64,000 bases of DNA from Chitinophagaceae bacterium (lineage in GTDB: Bacteria; Bacteroidota; Bacteroidia; Chitinophagales; Chitinophagaceae), in contig SCVJ01000024.1 of assembly GCA_004322425.1 (NCBI GenBank), positions 1 to 64,000 on the forward strand, in the 5' to 3' direction. Position numbers and translations under genes: made by a program. Positions 36,864 to 45,659 of the stretch are shown here, one piece after another. Below the pieces are notes generated by a model. It ran no database searches, was not told the DNA's origin, and saw only the letters and a list, made by a program, of their open reading frames with translations. Position 1 is the first letter of the stretch, and each line of letters starts with the position of its first letter.

Positions 36864-37673
36864 TTATTTTATCAAATTGCCGTTTTTATAAAAAAAGTTT
36901 CTCACCATTCTATCCGTTTTGTTGGGAAAAAATTTATTCATAAACACAGTTCGCATTCCTGTAAACGTCATTACCAATGTTCTCTTTCTTTTTTCAATTG
37001 AATTTAAGATACGAAGAGCACATTCGTCGGCACTCATCATAGCTCCTTCATCCATTGGCGTTTCGCCAAAGGGATTTCCAGTACTATCTAATGCAGCATT
37101 TCTAATATTGGAAGTTGTAAATCCAGGACACACCCACATTACATTTACACCGCTATCAAGCAATTCTGTACGTAATGATTCCAACCAACCTTGTAACGCA
37201 TGCTTTGATGCTGAATATCCACCTCGACCGGGCAAACCACGAAAACCAGCTATAGACGAAACTCCAACTATAGTTCCTTTGTTTTTCAAAATAAAAGGCA
37301 GTGCCATTTTGGTGCAGTATAATGCTCCGAAAAAATTTATATCCATCACTTTTTTGTACACATCTACAGAAGTGTTAATCAATTCAGCTCTCATAGAAAT
37401 ACCCGCATTGTTTATGAGGATATCAATGGTTCCAAATTTTTTTACTGTTTGCTCAATTAATTGTGCGCAATCATTCTCCTGGCTAATATCAGCAACCGTT
37501 GTAAATAGAGGGGAGGAGTTGTTTTGTAATTGAAGTTGGTTTAGTTTTTCAAGATTTCTTCCACAAGTGGCAACTTGAGCTCCTGCTATAAGTAGTTTTT
37601 GAACAAGTGATTTTCCGATTCCGTCGGTACCACCAGTTACAAGAACAACTTTGTTTTTAAAATAGGCTTCCAT
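36864..37673 (-). CDS. SDR-family oxidoreductase
   Basis: This 269-residue classical short-chain dehydrogenase has the cofactor loop TGGTDGIGKS near residue 14, NNAGIS, the catalytic Ser in VSSIAGFRG and the YSASKHALQG Tyr-Lys motif, then PGFTTSNI. The C-terminal region is longer than minimal SDRs and rich in Arg/Lys (RKRTLVMTF, MRTVFMNKFFPNKTDRM), as in DHRS7B-like lipid or ketosphinganine reductases. The substrate is unknown. It precedes the SAM hydrolase gene on the minus strand. Confidence 0.88.
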   Translation of the reverse strand: MEAYFKNKVVLVTGGTDGIGKSLVQKLLIAGAQVATCGRNLEKLNQLQLQNNSSPLFTTVADISQENDCAQLIEQTVKKFGTIDILINNAGISMRAELINTSVDVYKKVMDINFFGALYCTKMALPFILKNKGTIVGVSSIAGFRGLPGRGGYSASKHALQGWLESLRTELLDSGVNVMWVCPGFTTSNIRNAALDSTGNPFGETPMDEGAMMSADECALRILNSIEKRKRTLVMTFTGMRTVFMNKFFPNKTDRMVRNFFYKNGNLIK

Positions 37674-37765
37674 ATAAAAAAGTACAGCAAACCTAATTTA
37701 AAAAACATAAATAGTACAATTTGAACGTTTTCAAATTCATTTATTTCAGATTAGTAAACTATTTA

Positions 37766-37797
37766 TTTGGCATATAAGTTACGAGGGCTTATTTTTG
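37766..37797 (+). promoter_or_regulatory. Promoter of tRNA-Lys
   Basis: TTTG (37766-37769), 20 nt and TATTTTTG (37790-37797) match the Bacteroidota promoter exactly. Transcription would begin about 20 nt before the tRNA, close to the palindrome CCGTTTT-T-AAAACGG (37802-37816). Confidence 0.75.
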
Positions 37798-37823
37798 CGT
37801 CCCGTTTTTAAAACGGTGACGAT

Positions 37824-37896
37824 GATCTTGTAGCTCAGTTGGTAGAGCACAACACTTTTAATGTTGGGGTCCTGGGTTCGAGTCCCAGCGGGATCA
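37824..37896 (+). tRNA. tRNA-Lys (anticodon UUU)
   Basis: The acceptor is GATCTTG/CGGGATC with two G-U pairs. The D arm is GCTC-GAGC, the anticodon stem CAACA/TGTTG with loop CTTTTAA (anticodon UUU), and the T arm CTGGG-TTCGAGT-CCCAG. The discriminator is A and CCA is not encoded. Confidence 0.95.
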
Positions 37897-37920
37897 CTTC
37901 AGTTGCTAGTAATAAGCTAA

Positions 37921-37959
37921 AAAAAACTCCGATTCTATGTGATATCGGAGTTTTTTTTT
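37921..37959. terminator. Terminator downstream of tRNA-Lys
   Basis: AAAAAACTCCGAT (37921-37933) pairs with ATCGGAG plus a T run (37944-37959) across a 10-nt loop. It can serve both tRNA-Lys and the convergent PBP1A gene, which ends at 37992. Confidence 0.85.
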
Positions 37960-37991
37960 CAAAAAGAATTAACAGTGCTAGCAGAGCCCTC

Positions 37992-40424
37992 CTAATTATT
38001 TTTCCGTTTCTTATCAAGCAGGTTTTTTAACCGTTTACTTCTTGTCTTTTCCACTTCTTTTACGGGATCACCAATTTTAGGTGAGTTTGTAAGAATTGTT
38101 GTACTTGAACTTGTATCTTTTTTTGGAGGCTTTTGTTTTCCATCTTCAATTAAAGGCTTGCTTTCCGGACCGATATATTCTGTATTTTTTAATACATTAA
38201 AATCGGCTTCCGAACCTGCACCTTGATCCTCTCCTTCAGCTCCAGGCGGCGGTAGTTTATCTATTAGTTCTGTAAAATCAGTATTATGAATTGTTGTATT
38301 CAACTCTGCGGGTTGGGAGAATTTGGCATCGCGTTCAATTCCTAATTTTCTATCGGCATAAACCTTTGCATAAAATTTTTCCCAAATAGGTAATGCTGCG
38401 TAACCTCCGTATCCTGCGGAATTGTTTTTATTAAGTCTAACAAAACGATCATCGCACCCCACCCAAACACCTGCCATCAATTGCGGAGTATAGCCTAAAA
38501 ACCATGCATCGCTATTTTCATTTGTTGTTCCAGTTTTTCCACCCATTTCAGAAGCTCCTAATCTAGATCGCAAACCAGCAGCAGTTCCTCTGTCAACTGT
38601 TCCCTGCATCATGTTCACCATTCGATAAGCTGTTGCTTCACTTATAACTTCTTTCCTGTTGACGATGTAATCAAATCGTTTAATCACATTCCCATTTCTA
38701 TCTTCGATACGTGAGATGTACCAAGGACGTGTAGTAAAACCACGACCGGCAAACATGGTGTAACTCCAAAGCATTTCGTACAAAGAAAGGTCGCAGGCAC
38801 CCAATGCATTGGAGGGATGTGGGCCAATATTTGTGGGAATACCAATTCGAGTAATAAATTCTGCAAAAGATTCCGGTCCTACTGCTTTCATAACATATGC
38901 ACTGGCACAGTTATCGGAGTGCGCTAATGCTCCCGCCATACTTATAGTTCCTCCTTTACAATTTTTCTGTGACGGCACCCAGCCTTTTCCTTCAAAAAAT
39001 TGAGCCTCTCTGGTGCAAATTGTTTCTTCAGAAAATCCTCTTTCTTCCATTGCTTGCGTGTATAAAAGTGGTTTAATGGAAGAGCCAACTTGTCTTTTTG
39101 TTTTAATATTTACATGATCGTATTTATAAGTTTTAAAATTTATACCGCCCACCCAAGCTTTTACTTCACCGGTTACAGGGTCCATTGCCATAAAAGAAGC
39201 TTGCATCATTTGGCGGTGATACTTGATCGAATCGAGCGGCGTCATAGTTGTATCTTTTTCACGATTTGCATTCCATGCAAAAACTTTCATTTTTGTTTTT
39301 TGGTTGAATGAGGCTCGGATTTCTTCATCAGAAAAACCTTCATCTTCCATATTTCTCCAACGATCACTTTGCTTTATGGCAGCTTCGAGTACATTTTCAA
39401 ATCCTTTCCATACTTTACCATTTTTTATATTTCCCGTAGCGTTAAGAACTTTTTGCATTGTGGGCATCCATTCGGCCATAGCTTCTTCTGCATATTCTTG
39501 CATGCGGGGGTTAATAGTTGTAAAAATTTTTAAACCATCATCATAAAGATTGTACTTGTCGCCATTTGATTTTTTTAAATCTTTAAGAATTGACTTTAAT
39601 TCTTCACGCAGTTGTTCTCTGAAATAAGGAGCATATCCATTGTTTTCATCCAATCTTTTAAAGTTGAGTTTTATGGGCTGCACTTTTAAAAGCGTGGCTT
39701 CTATAGAATTTAATTTATTATTTTTTACCATTTGATTCAATACCACATTTCGTCTATCAAGCGATGCTTTGGGGTTGCGAAGTGGATTGTATAATGTGTT
39801 TCCTTTAAGCATACCCACCAACATGGCAGCTTCTTCTACTTTTAATCGATCTGGTTCTTTCTGAAAAAATGTAAGACTTGCATTTCTAATTCCATACATA
39901 TTACCCCCAAAGGGAACCGCATTGAGATACAAGGCAATAATTTCTGCTTTTGTAAAATTTCTTTCCAACTTTACAGCAATGATCCATTCTTTCAGTTTTT
40001 GAATTACGCGAAAGGCTTTATTTCTGCCTTCATGATCTAATAATGCTTTGGCTAATTGTTGGCTAATCGTACTTCCACCGCCTTCTCTCCCCAACAAAAC
40101 AATTGCTCTGAGTGTAGATTTAAAATCGATTCCGGAATGATCATAAAAACGTTCGTCTTCAGTGGAAACTAGTGCGTCCACTAAATGAGGAGAAATATCT
40201 TTATACTTTACATTACTTCGATTTCCTTTATCAACATAATATTTTCCCATCAAAGTACCGTCATCGGCATAAACTTCAGTAGCTGATAAAATGGAAGGAT
40301 TTTCCAATTTTTTTAAAGAGGGCATACTGCCAAAAACACCCAATGCTGCTAAAAGAACAATGAGGATAAAAGCAATGAAGCCATAAAAAAACCATCGCCA
40401 AAAAAATCGAACTGTGCCACTCAT
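37992..40424 (-). CDS. Class A penicillin-binding protein (PBP1A-type)
   Basis: This 810-residue bifunctional peptidoglycan synthase has a short cytoplasmic tail and a membrane anchor at about 10-32. The GT51 glycosyltransferase domain shows EDERFYDHSGIDFKSTLRAI, GGGSTISQQLAKALL and ALYLNAVPFGGNMYGI. The transpeptidase domain has SSIKPLLYT (SxxK), SDNCASAY (SxN) and GKTGTTNENSD (KTGT). A Lys/Ser-rich C-terminal tail of about 90 residues follows. It makes and crosslinks glycan strands at the inner membrane. It is probably a single-gene unit. Confidence 0.95.
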   Translation of the reverse strand: MSGTVRFFWRWFFYGFIAFILIVLLAALGVFGSMPSLKKLENPSILSATEVYADDGTLMGKYYVDKGNRSNVKYKDISPHLVDALVSTEDERFYDHSGIDFKSTLRAIVLLGREGGGSTISQQLAKALLDHEGRNKAFRVIQKLKEWIIAVKLERNFTKAEIIALYLNAVPFGGNMYGIRNASLTFFQKEPDRLKVEEAAMLVGMLKGNTLYNPLRNPKASLDRRNVVLNQMVKNNKLNSIEATLLKVQPIKLNFKRLDENNGYAPYFREQLREELKSILKDLKKSNGDKYNLYDDGLKIFTTINPRMQEYAEEAMAEWMPTMQKVLNATGNIKNGKVWKGFENVLEAAIKQSDRWRNMEDEGFSDEEIRASFNQKTKMKVFAWNANREKDTTMTPLDSIKYHRQMMQASFMAMDPVTGEVKAWVGGINFKTYKYDHVNIKTKRQVGSSIKPLLYTQAMEERGFSEETICTREAQFFEGKGWVPSQKNCKGGTISMAGALAHSDNCASAYVMKAVGPESFAEFITRIGIPTNIGPHPSNALGACDLSLYEMLWSYTMFAGRGFTTRPWYISRIEDRNGNVIKRFDYIVNRKEVISEATAYRMVNMMQGTVDRGTAAGLRSRLGASEMGGKTGTTNENSDAWFLGYTPQLMAGVWVGCDDRFVRLNKNNSAGYGGYAALPIWEKFYAKVYADRKLGIERDAKFSQPAELNTTIHNTDFTELIDKLPPPGAEGEDQGAGSEADFNVLKNTEYIGPESKPLIEDGKQKPPKKDTSSSTTILTNSPKIGDPVKEVEKTRSKRLKNLLDKKRKNN

Positions 40425-40515
40425 AATTTATGTTGATTTAAAACGGTTGTTTGTTTCATATTATGAAAGTGTTTCAAAGCTAATGAATGAAAAATAGATT
40501 GTGCTAAACAAAACC

Positions 40516-43392
40516 TTAAAATTTTCCAGAAAAATGCTCTTCTATAAATTTTTGGTAACGCAAAACGTCTTTCTGGGTTTTCAGAATTTCCAAATTAGAG
40601 GCAGTAATAAGTGAATAACTGTATTTGTCTGCTTTCAGCCAAGGTATTATTTGTGTTGCAGTCACTGGCTTTGCAATATTTATATAGTCCACAGCTGCTT
40701 GTGCATTGTCGAAACTACTAATCAATAGCAATTTATATTCCTTGCTAACTTCAATGATGCTCAAGTCGAATAACTTGTTGTAATATTTGCTGCGATTGTA
40801 AAGGAAAAAAGCATTTTTGGTTTCATTAACCCAAACAGGATCCACATTATTTAAGAGAATTATTACCGAATGCTTTTCCGTAGCATCGAAGAGAAAAGGA
40901 ATAATTGGTTTAGCCGTGATTATTTTTTCTGGAACTTGTTTGCTGACCTCTTTTTTTACAAAATTTAAATTACTAATTGTGTCTATTTTTTTGGATTCTT
41001 CAATTTTAATTGGAGTAATTTGTAGTTGATTAATTTCATTTTCAATCTCCGCTCTTCTTCCTAAAATGGAAACTAGATGGGCTGCTTTTTCTGCCATGGG
41101 TGTGCCTGGAAAAAGCGCATTGATTGTACTTAAATTCTGAAAAGCTCTGCCTTCTTCTTTTTGTTTTACGAAATAAACAGCTTCAATGTAAAGAAGTTGT
41201 GGAGTCCAATAATGTGTGCCGTATAAACTATCAGCTATCATTTTTTCTTTATTGGCTTGATAAAAATTGCCTTCAATAAATAGTTCATAAATATTTTCAT
41301 AAAGTCTACTTGCTTCTTTGCTGATGCTTTTGTCTTGTAAGTTTTTGCCCGTAGTTACAATCAAGGTATAATTGCTGTTGGGAAAATTTGTCTCAAGATT
41401 TTTTTTAATGGAATTTGCTATTTCAGAATCACCCAACTTAGTGTAACAATAATAAAGCATAAAAAGTGCTTCATCATTTTTTAAATAGGAGGGGAATTGA
41501 TTTGATAATCGCTCCAGCACACGTATTGCGGATTGAAAATCTTCTACTTCTTCTGTTAATGATTTGCCAAGTATAAAAAGTGCTTGACTGATGGAGTCGT
41601 GAGAAATTTTTATTTTTTCTTCAGTTAATGGAATGTTTTCATAAAGTGCATCAAAACTGATTTCTGTCTGTGGGTTGTTTGAAATAGTTTTTGAATTTGG
41701 CGCTTCGGAAGATTTTCGATTGGCTTGAGAAATATTAATATTTCCTAATCGTCTCCAGTTATCAGCATTTGGACGATTACCCCATTTTGATTTAAATTCT
41801 TCTAAACCTTTTCTTCGTAAGGTGGTGTTATAAAAATACCATTCTGCTTTTGCTGATAATGTAGCAAATAAATCGGGTTGAACTGTAGTTGCGCCAATAG
41901 GAGTTAATGTTGGTATTTCTTCATTTAATCCTTGTGCCTTTCTGATTTGCTTTACCAATGTTTTTACTAATTCCTGTAATTCAAATTCGGGAAGTAAGGC
42001 AATTCTTAAAAGGCTATCCTGTCGCTCAATTATATCTATTTGCTGCGCTATTATTTGCAGCATTTCTTTTTGACTATTTATTTGAGTCGTGTTTTTAAAA
42101 TCTGGAATGTTTGTATTAATACTATCATAGCAATTAAAAGCTTGTTTGTAATTTTTTTCCAGTAAGGCAAGTTCTGCTAATTGATACCAAGCTAAATTTT
42201 TCAAACTCACATTATCGGATACAACTGATACACACTTTTTTAAATGAGTTTGTGCAGCAGGTAATTGCTTTCTCTCTATTTCCATTTGTGCGGCTGTATA
42301 GTAGATTATATCTTGAAAATTTGAATACTTATCTCGTAAAACCATTTTCATTAAAGCAGCAATACTGTTTTCAATTTGATTTCCGCTTTCATCTTTGTTA
42401 GTCTGTATTGAATTCAATCGAGCATAAATTTCCATCACGGGATCTGTTGTATTTTTTACGGCTTGATTGTAAAATTTAGATGCGTTTTTGAAATCTCCAC
42501 TTTTTTGATAGAGTTGTGCAGTTAAAAATTCCCATCTTGCTTTTTCTCTTTTTGTAGGAGCAATAGACAATGCTTTGCTGAGATGAAACGCAGCACTGTC
42601 ATACATATTATTTTTATAGAACCAAAGTGCTTGAATCTCTTCCAACTCAATAAGAAGACGCTTTGGAAATTGAATATCATTCTTTAATGCGGCTATTAAG
42701 CTGGCAGCTTCGGCATAATTTTCTTCGGCTATGTTGGTTCGAATCAACCAAAGAAAAGCATCATTGCGACTGGGCGGTTTGTTGAATATCTTTTGCGGTA
42801 ATCCCTTTTTTTCTTTACTCACAATAGAGAAAGCATTGTTGCCATCCAAATTACTTCCAATGGTTTTATAATAACCGTCTTTTTCTTTATCGGCAAAAGC
42901 AAAATTGATAAATTGAAAAGTCATCGAGGCAGAATCGAATTGTTTTCTTAAATAATATGCAGCTCCCATCAGTAAGTACATATTATCTACCCAATCACTT
43001 CTAAGATCGTGCAATACAATTCCAGTGGTGGTTTTGTAAATAATGGAATCTAGCTGGGTTTTATTTTGCGCAGTTACATCGAGACTATAATTATAAAAAG
43101 GAAGTAAAGTTGTATAATCTTCGCGATGCATTCTTTTGGCATCTTCAATAACGTCGTTTAGTTTATTTTGAGCATTGAAAAAATAATTATAATGCGTAAA
43201 GCTATTTTGAACCAACCTTCGAGGTAATGTGAATTTCTTCGAATCTGATTTCTCAGATTCCAACAGTCGGTCGTCGTATTGAGTAGGTTTTTTAATGTCA
43301 AATGAAAATCCCAGTTGAGCCCAAGTAGGTGTTCCTATCTGGCAAAAGAGTAGGAGCAAAAGTGAAGTAAGAATGAATTTGGCTTTTTGCAT
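40516..43392 (-). CDS. Exported TPR protein, PorW/SprE-like (type IX secretion/gliding)
   Basis: This 958-residue protein has a signal peptide (LTSLLLLLFCQIGTPTWA, possible lipobox near LLLFC). Multiple tetratricopeptide-like repeats span residues 90-830. The segment NSFTHYNYFFNAQNKLNDVIEDAKR and the chain of TPRs resemble PorW/SprE, the periplasmic lipoprotein needed for type IX secretion in Bacteroidota. A C-terminal region (about 850-958) has HSVIILLNNVDPVWVNETK. If the call is right it supports motor-driven T9SS function. The assignment rests on recalled sequence character and is only moderate. Confidence 0.6.
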   Translation of the reverse strand: MQKAKFILTSLLLLLFCQIGTPTWAQLGFSFDIKKPTQYDDRLLESEKSDSKKFTLPRRLVQNSFTHYNYFFNAQNKLNDVIEDAKRMHREDYTTLLPFYNYSLDVTAQNKTQLDSIIYKTTTGIVLHDLRSDWVDNMYLLMGAAYYLRKQFDSASMTFQFINFAFADKEKDGYYKTIGSNLDGNNAFSIVSKEKKGLPQKIFNKPPSRNDAFLWLIRTNIAEENYAEAASLIAALKNDIQFPKRLLIELEEIQALWFYKNNMYDSAAFHLSKALSIAPTKREKARWEFLTAQLYQKSGDFKNASKFYNQAVKNTTDPVMEIYARLNSIQTNKDESGNQIENSIAALMKMVLRDKYSNFQDIIYYTAAQMEIERKQLPAAQTHLKKCVSVVSDNVSLKNLAWYQLAELALLEKNYKQAFNCYDSINTNIPDFKNTTQINSQKEMLQIIAQQIDIIERQDSLLRIALLPEFELQELVKTLVKQIRKAQGLNEEIPTLTPIGATTVQPDLFATLSAKAEWYFYNTTLRRKGLEEFKSKWGNRPNADNWRRLGNINISQANRKSSEAPNSKTISNNPQTEISFDALYENIPLTEEKIKISHDSISQALFILGKSLTEEVEDFQSAIRVLERLSNQFPSYLKNDEALFMLYYCYTKLGDSEIANSIKKNLETNFPNSNYTLIVTTGKNLQDKSISKEASRLYENIYELFIEGNFYQANKEKMIADSLYGTHYWTPQLLYIEAVYFVKQKEEGRAFQNLSTINALFPGTPMAEKAAHLVSILGRRAEIENEINQLQITPIKIEESKKIDTISNLNFVKKEVSKQVPEKIITAKPIIPFLFDATEKHSVIILLNNVDPVWVNETKNAFFLYNRSKYYNKLFDLSIIEVSKEYKLLLISSFDNAQAAVDYINIAKPVTATQIIPWLKADKYSYSLITASNLEILKTQKDVLRYQKFIEEHFSGKF

Positions 43393-43469
43393 TTGTTTCG
43401 CAAACTAAAGTCTTAATAACTGAAAATCAAATATTTTATTTCGTTAGAAATCATCTTTTTATAAGAAAT

Positions 43470-43913
43470 TTGGGTATTACAGTTGCTATTTCTTTATTTT
43501 TAAGCTCGAAAACTTTTTGCGTGAAAATTGATACACAGGCCACTTTTAAGCGATTAAGAAATCGTTATCGGTTAGTTGTAATGAATGACGACACATTTGA
43601 AGAAGTGGTAACGTTTAAATTATCACGACTAAGCGTATATGTGATGTTAAGCATGATTTTTGTATTATTGGTGGGGCTTACAGTAAGTTTGATTGTTTTT
43701 ACACCTTTGAAATATTATATTCCGGGTTATGATGAATTAAAAATTGGGAGAGAATATCGACAATTAAAATACCGAACAGATTCGTTAGAGATGCAAACAA
43801 AAAATCAAACCCAATATATTGAAGGATTACAAAAAGTGTTGAAAGGTGAAGTAACAATGCAAATGGATACAGTCGCCATAAATGTTCCCATTGAAGAAAG
43901 TATTAATAATTAA
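43470..43913 (+). CDS. Single-pass membrane protein of unknown function
   Basis: This is an up to 147-residue protein with one clear membrane helix (VYVMLSMIFVLLVGLTVSLIVF, about 73-94), a short coiled-coil-like periplasmic stretch and no enzymatic domain. The core (RLRNRYRLVVMNDDTFEEVV, LSRLSVYVML, YYIPGYDELK) resembles what I recall as the N-terminal region of some Bacteroidota M23 peptidases, but the peptidase domain is absent. The true start may be the GTG at 43521. It precedes the bactofilin gene by 12 nt, and a role linking bactofilin to the envelope is a guess. Confidence 0.65.
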   Translation: MGITVAISLFLSSKTFCVKIDTQATFKRLRNRYRLVVMNDDTFEEVVTFKLSRLSVYVMLSMIFVLLVGLTVSLIVFTPLKYYIPGYDELKIGREYRQLKYRTDSLEMQTKNQTQYIEGLQKVLKGEVTMQMDTVAINVPIEESINN

Positions 43914-43925
43914 AATAATAAAATC

Positions 43926-44333
43926 ATGTTTACAAACAAAAAACAAACATTTGAAATGAATGTTGAAAAGCCTACCGGAACTACAATTATTGGTGCTGGT
44001 ACAACACTAAAAGGTGATATAACAAGTAATGAAGATTTACGAATTGACGGATCTATCATTGGCAATGTCAACAGTAATGCAAAAATTGTTATTGGCACAA
44101 ATGGTTCAGTGGAAGGAGATATTTTTGGCAATAATGCCGATGTGATTGGAAAAGTTTCGGGCAACATTCGCATCAAAGAGTTGTTGCAACTTCGTGGAGA
44201 TTGTGTAGTGAATGGAAATATTTTTGCCGGAAAATTACAAGTAGAACCTTCTGCAACATTCAACGGCCAATGCCATATGGGAGCCAATGTAGTAGATATT
44301 AAAAATAGTGAGCTTGCTCAAGCCATCCGATAA
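43926..44333 (+). CDS. Bactofilin family polymer-forming protein
   Basis: This 135-residue protein has the bactofilin beta-helix core, with repeated short strands: GTTIIGAGTTLKGDITSNED, LRIDGSIIGNV, KIVIGTNGSVEGDIFGNN and GKVSGNIRIKELLQLRG. Bactofilins polymerise without nucleotide and scaffold envelope or cell-shape proteins. No transmembrane segment is seen; the preceding membrane protein could provide one. Its 3' end overlaps the GTG start of the AtpZ-like gene by 26 bp. Confidence 0.93.
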   Translation: MFTNKKQTFEMNVEKPTGTTIIGAGTTLKGDITSNEDLRIDGSIIGNVNSNAKIVIGTNGSVEGDIFGNNADVIGKVSGNIRIKELLQLRGDCVVNGNIFAGKLQVEPSATFNGQCHMGANVVDIKNSELAQAIR

Positions 44334-44529
44334 TAAAAGTAAAAAGGAGTTACAGCGCTACGCTGGCTTGGCCACCTATTTACTGGTTGCTTTGAGTCTT
44401 GGTTTTTTTATCGGTGGCAAACTGGATCGTTGGTTGCAATTCCAAATTCCTTTACTCATCTGGATTTTTCCGTTGTTGATGTTGTTTGCAATTTTTTACA
44501 AAATTTATAAAGACACTTCCAAAAAATAA
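44308..44529 (+). CDS. AtpZ/AtpI family membrane protein
   Basis: This 73-residue protein starts at a GTG and has two membrane helices (about 21-36 and 46-66) with the intervening LSLGFFIGGKLDRWLQ, characteristic of the AtpZ/AtpI family. The family assists F-type ATP synthase c-ring assembly or Mg2+ transport and is normally encoded just upstream of atpB. It overlaps the bactofilin gene by 26 bp. ATP synthase structural genes do not follow here. Confidence 0.85.
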   Translation: MSLLKPSDNKSKKELQRYAGLATYLLVALSLGFFIGGKLDRWLQFQIPLLIWIFPLLMLFAIFYKIYKDTSKK

Positions 44530-44532
44530 GGT

Positions 44533-44928
44533 ATGAAAAAAACTTGGGCAAAATCTGGTATGATTGTTCTTCTTTTTATTTTTTTAAACACGATTGGGTT
44601 TGTATTCGCTAATCAGTTAAAAGAATGGGGTTTTGACTTGACGGTTCTTTTTTACGGCAATCTTTTACTTTTCTTGGTGAGCTATACTTCTTTTTCGATG
44701 AGTACAAAGGGAATTAGTTCAAAAAGTAACCCTGTTTTTTTTAGATGGATTTATGGCAGTTTTATGGTAAAGTTATTTCTACTGGCTGGCGTTGCTTTGG
44801 GATATATTATGCTTGTAAAAGAGCAAGTCAACAAACCAGCGATCATCATTTGTATGATTCTTTATATTGTGTATTCTGCATTTGAAGTAGCACTTTTAAT
44901 GAAAATGTTAAAAAGAAAAAATAATTAA
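44533..44928 (+). CDS. Four-helix membrane protein linked to AtpZ
   Basis: This 131-residue polytopic protein has four predicted membrane helices (about 9-28, 38-55, 72-93 and 101-122) and a basic C-terminus (LKRKNN). It starts 3 nt after the AtpZ stop. Its size and place match the small AtpI-like protein between atpZ and atpB in Bacteroidota, and it may help assemble the ATP synthase membrane sector. No sequence motif proves this. The next gene is an unrelated lipoprotein. Confidence 0.65.
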   Translation: MKKTWAKSGMIVLLFIFLNTIGFVFANQLKEWGFDLTVLFYGNLLLFLVSYTSFSMSTKGISSKSNPVFFRWIYGSFMVKLFLLAGVALGYIMLVKEQVNKPAIIICMILYIVYSAFEVALLMKMLKRKNN

Positions 44929-44992
44929 GCGGTTTAGTTTTTTTGGTAAATTGAGAGTGTAGTGGTAAATTAGTATTCTAACATTAAACCAC

Positions 44993-45595
44993 ATGAAAAA
45001 TTCATTTATCACAGCAAGCGTAATTGCCATTTCAAGTATTTTGTTTTTATCTTGTAATAAGAGCAATGAAAATGCTGTAGCTGTTGACTTTAGTAACATG
45101 AAAATTGATTTGAGTCAATCTAAATTGGGTAAATTGATGACCCTCGTAGAGTATAATAATATTGAAGATCTGAGTGGCAAACTAAATAATCAGGTTAATC
45201 TAATGATTAATGACTCTAGAGAATTAATTGTGGATACGCCGAGTATTTCAAATGTTATGGTTACAATAAATTTTTCCAGCAACAAAGCAGTTATAACCAG
45301 TTTTTACTTTTTAAATGAAAAAAATAGGGGGTTGTCTTATGGTTATGTTTGGGATAATGTTACCCAAGCCTATTTACGAGTAGGAGAGGAAGGTGGTGAT
45401 GGTGATGCTCCGAGTTGCCCAGCGGGTTATACAGAATTAGCAGTATGCGGTAATTTGAGCAATCCAGAAGCTTGTGTTGCAGCGGCTATAACAGCTTATT
45501 TAACTGCTAATCTTCCTCCGGTTCCAGGCAGTTGTGCCAATGTGCAGGTTATTGTAGGGACTTTTAAAACAACGGTATGTGGTAAAAAATGTTAG
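44993..45595 (+). CDS. Lipoprotein with Cys-rich C-terminus, unknown function
   Basis: This is a 200-residue protein with a lipoprotein signal (ISSILFLSC, Cys 21). The middle part is rich in Asn/Ser beta-type sequence. The last about 70 residues start after an acidic Gly-rich linker (EEGGDGD) and contain six cysteines, ending CGKKC. That pattern suggests a small disulfide-bonded or metal-binding domain carried on a surface lipoprotein. I do not recognise a family. It is a single gene after the AtpZ cluster. Confidence 0.7.
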   Translation: MKNSFITASVIAISSILFLSCNKSNENAVAVDFSNMKIDLSQSKLGKLMTLVEYNNIEDLSGKLNNQVNLMINDSRELIVDTPSISNVMVTINFSSNKAVITSFYFLNEKNRGLSYGYVWDNVTQAYLRVGEEGGDGDAPSCPAGYTELAVCGNLSNPEACVAAAITAYLTANLPPVPGSCANVQVIVGTFKTTVCGKKC

Positions 45596-45659
45596 TTTAA
45601 AAGAGACAAAATAAACTGCATAATTGAAGTATAAAAATTGGCAAGTTGATTTCAGTAAT

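Noticed and set aside
36919-37533. 204-codon open frame on the plus strand
   Set aside because: It lies entirely antisense to the SDR gene, which has all family motifs; its translation is low-complexity and has no start context.
39223-39546. 107-codon plus-strand frame inside PBP1A
   Set aside because: Antisense to conserved transpeptidase sequence; no promoter or family similarity.
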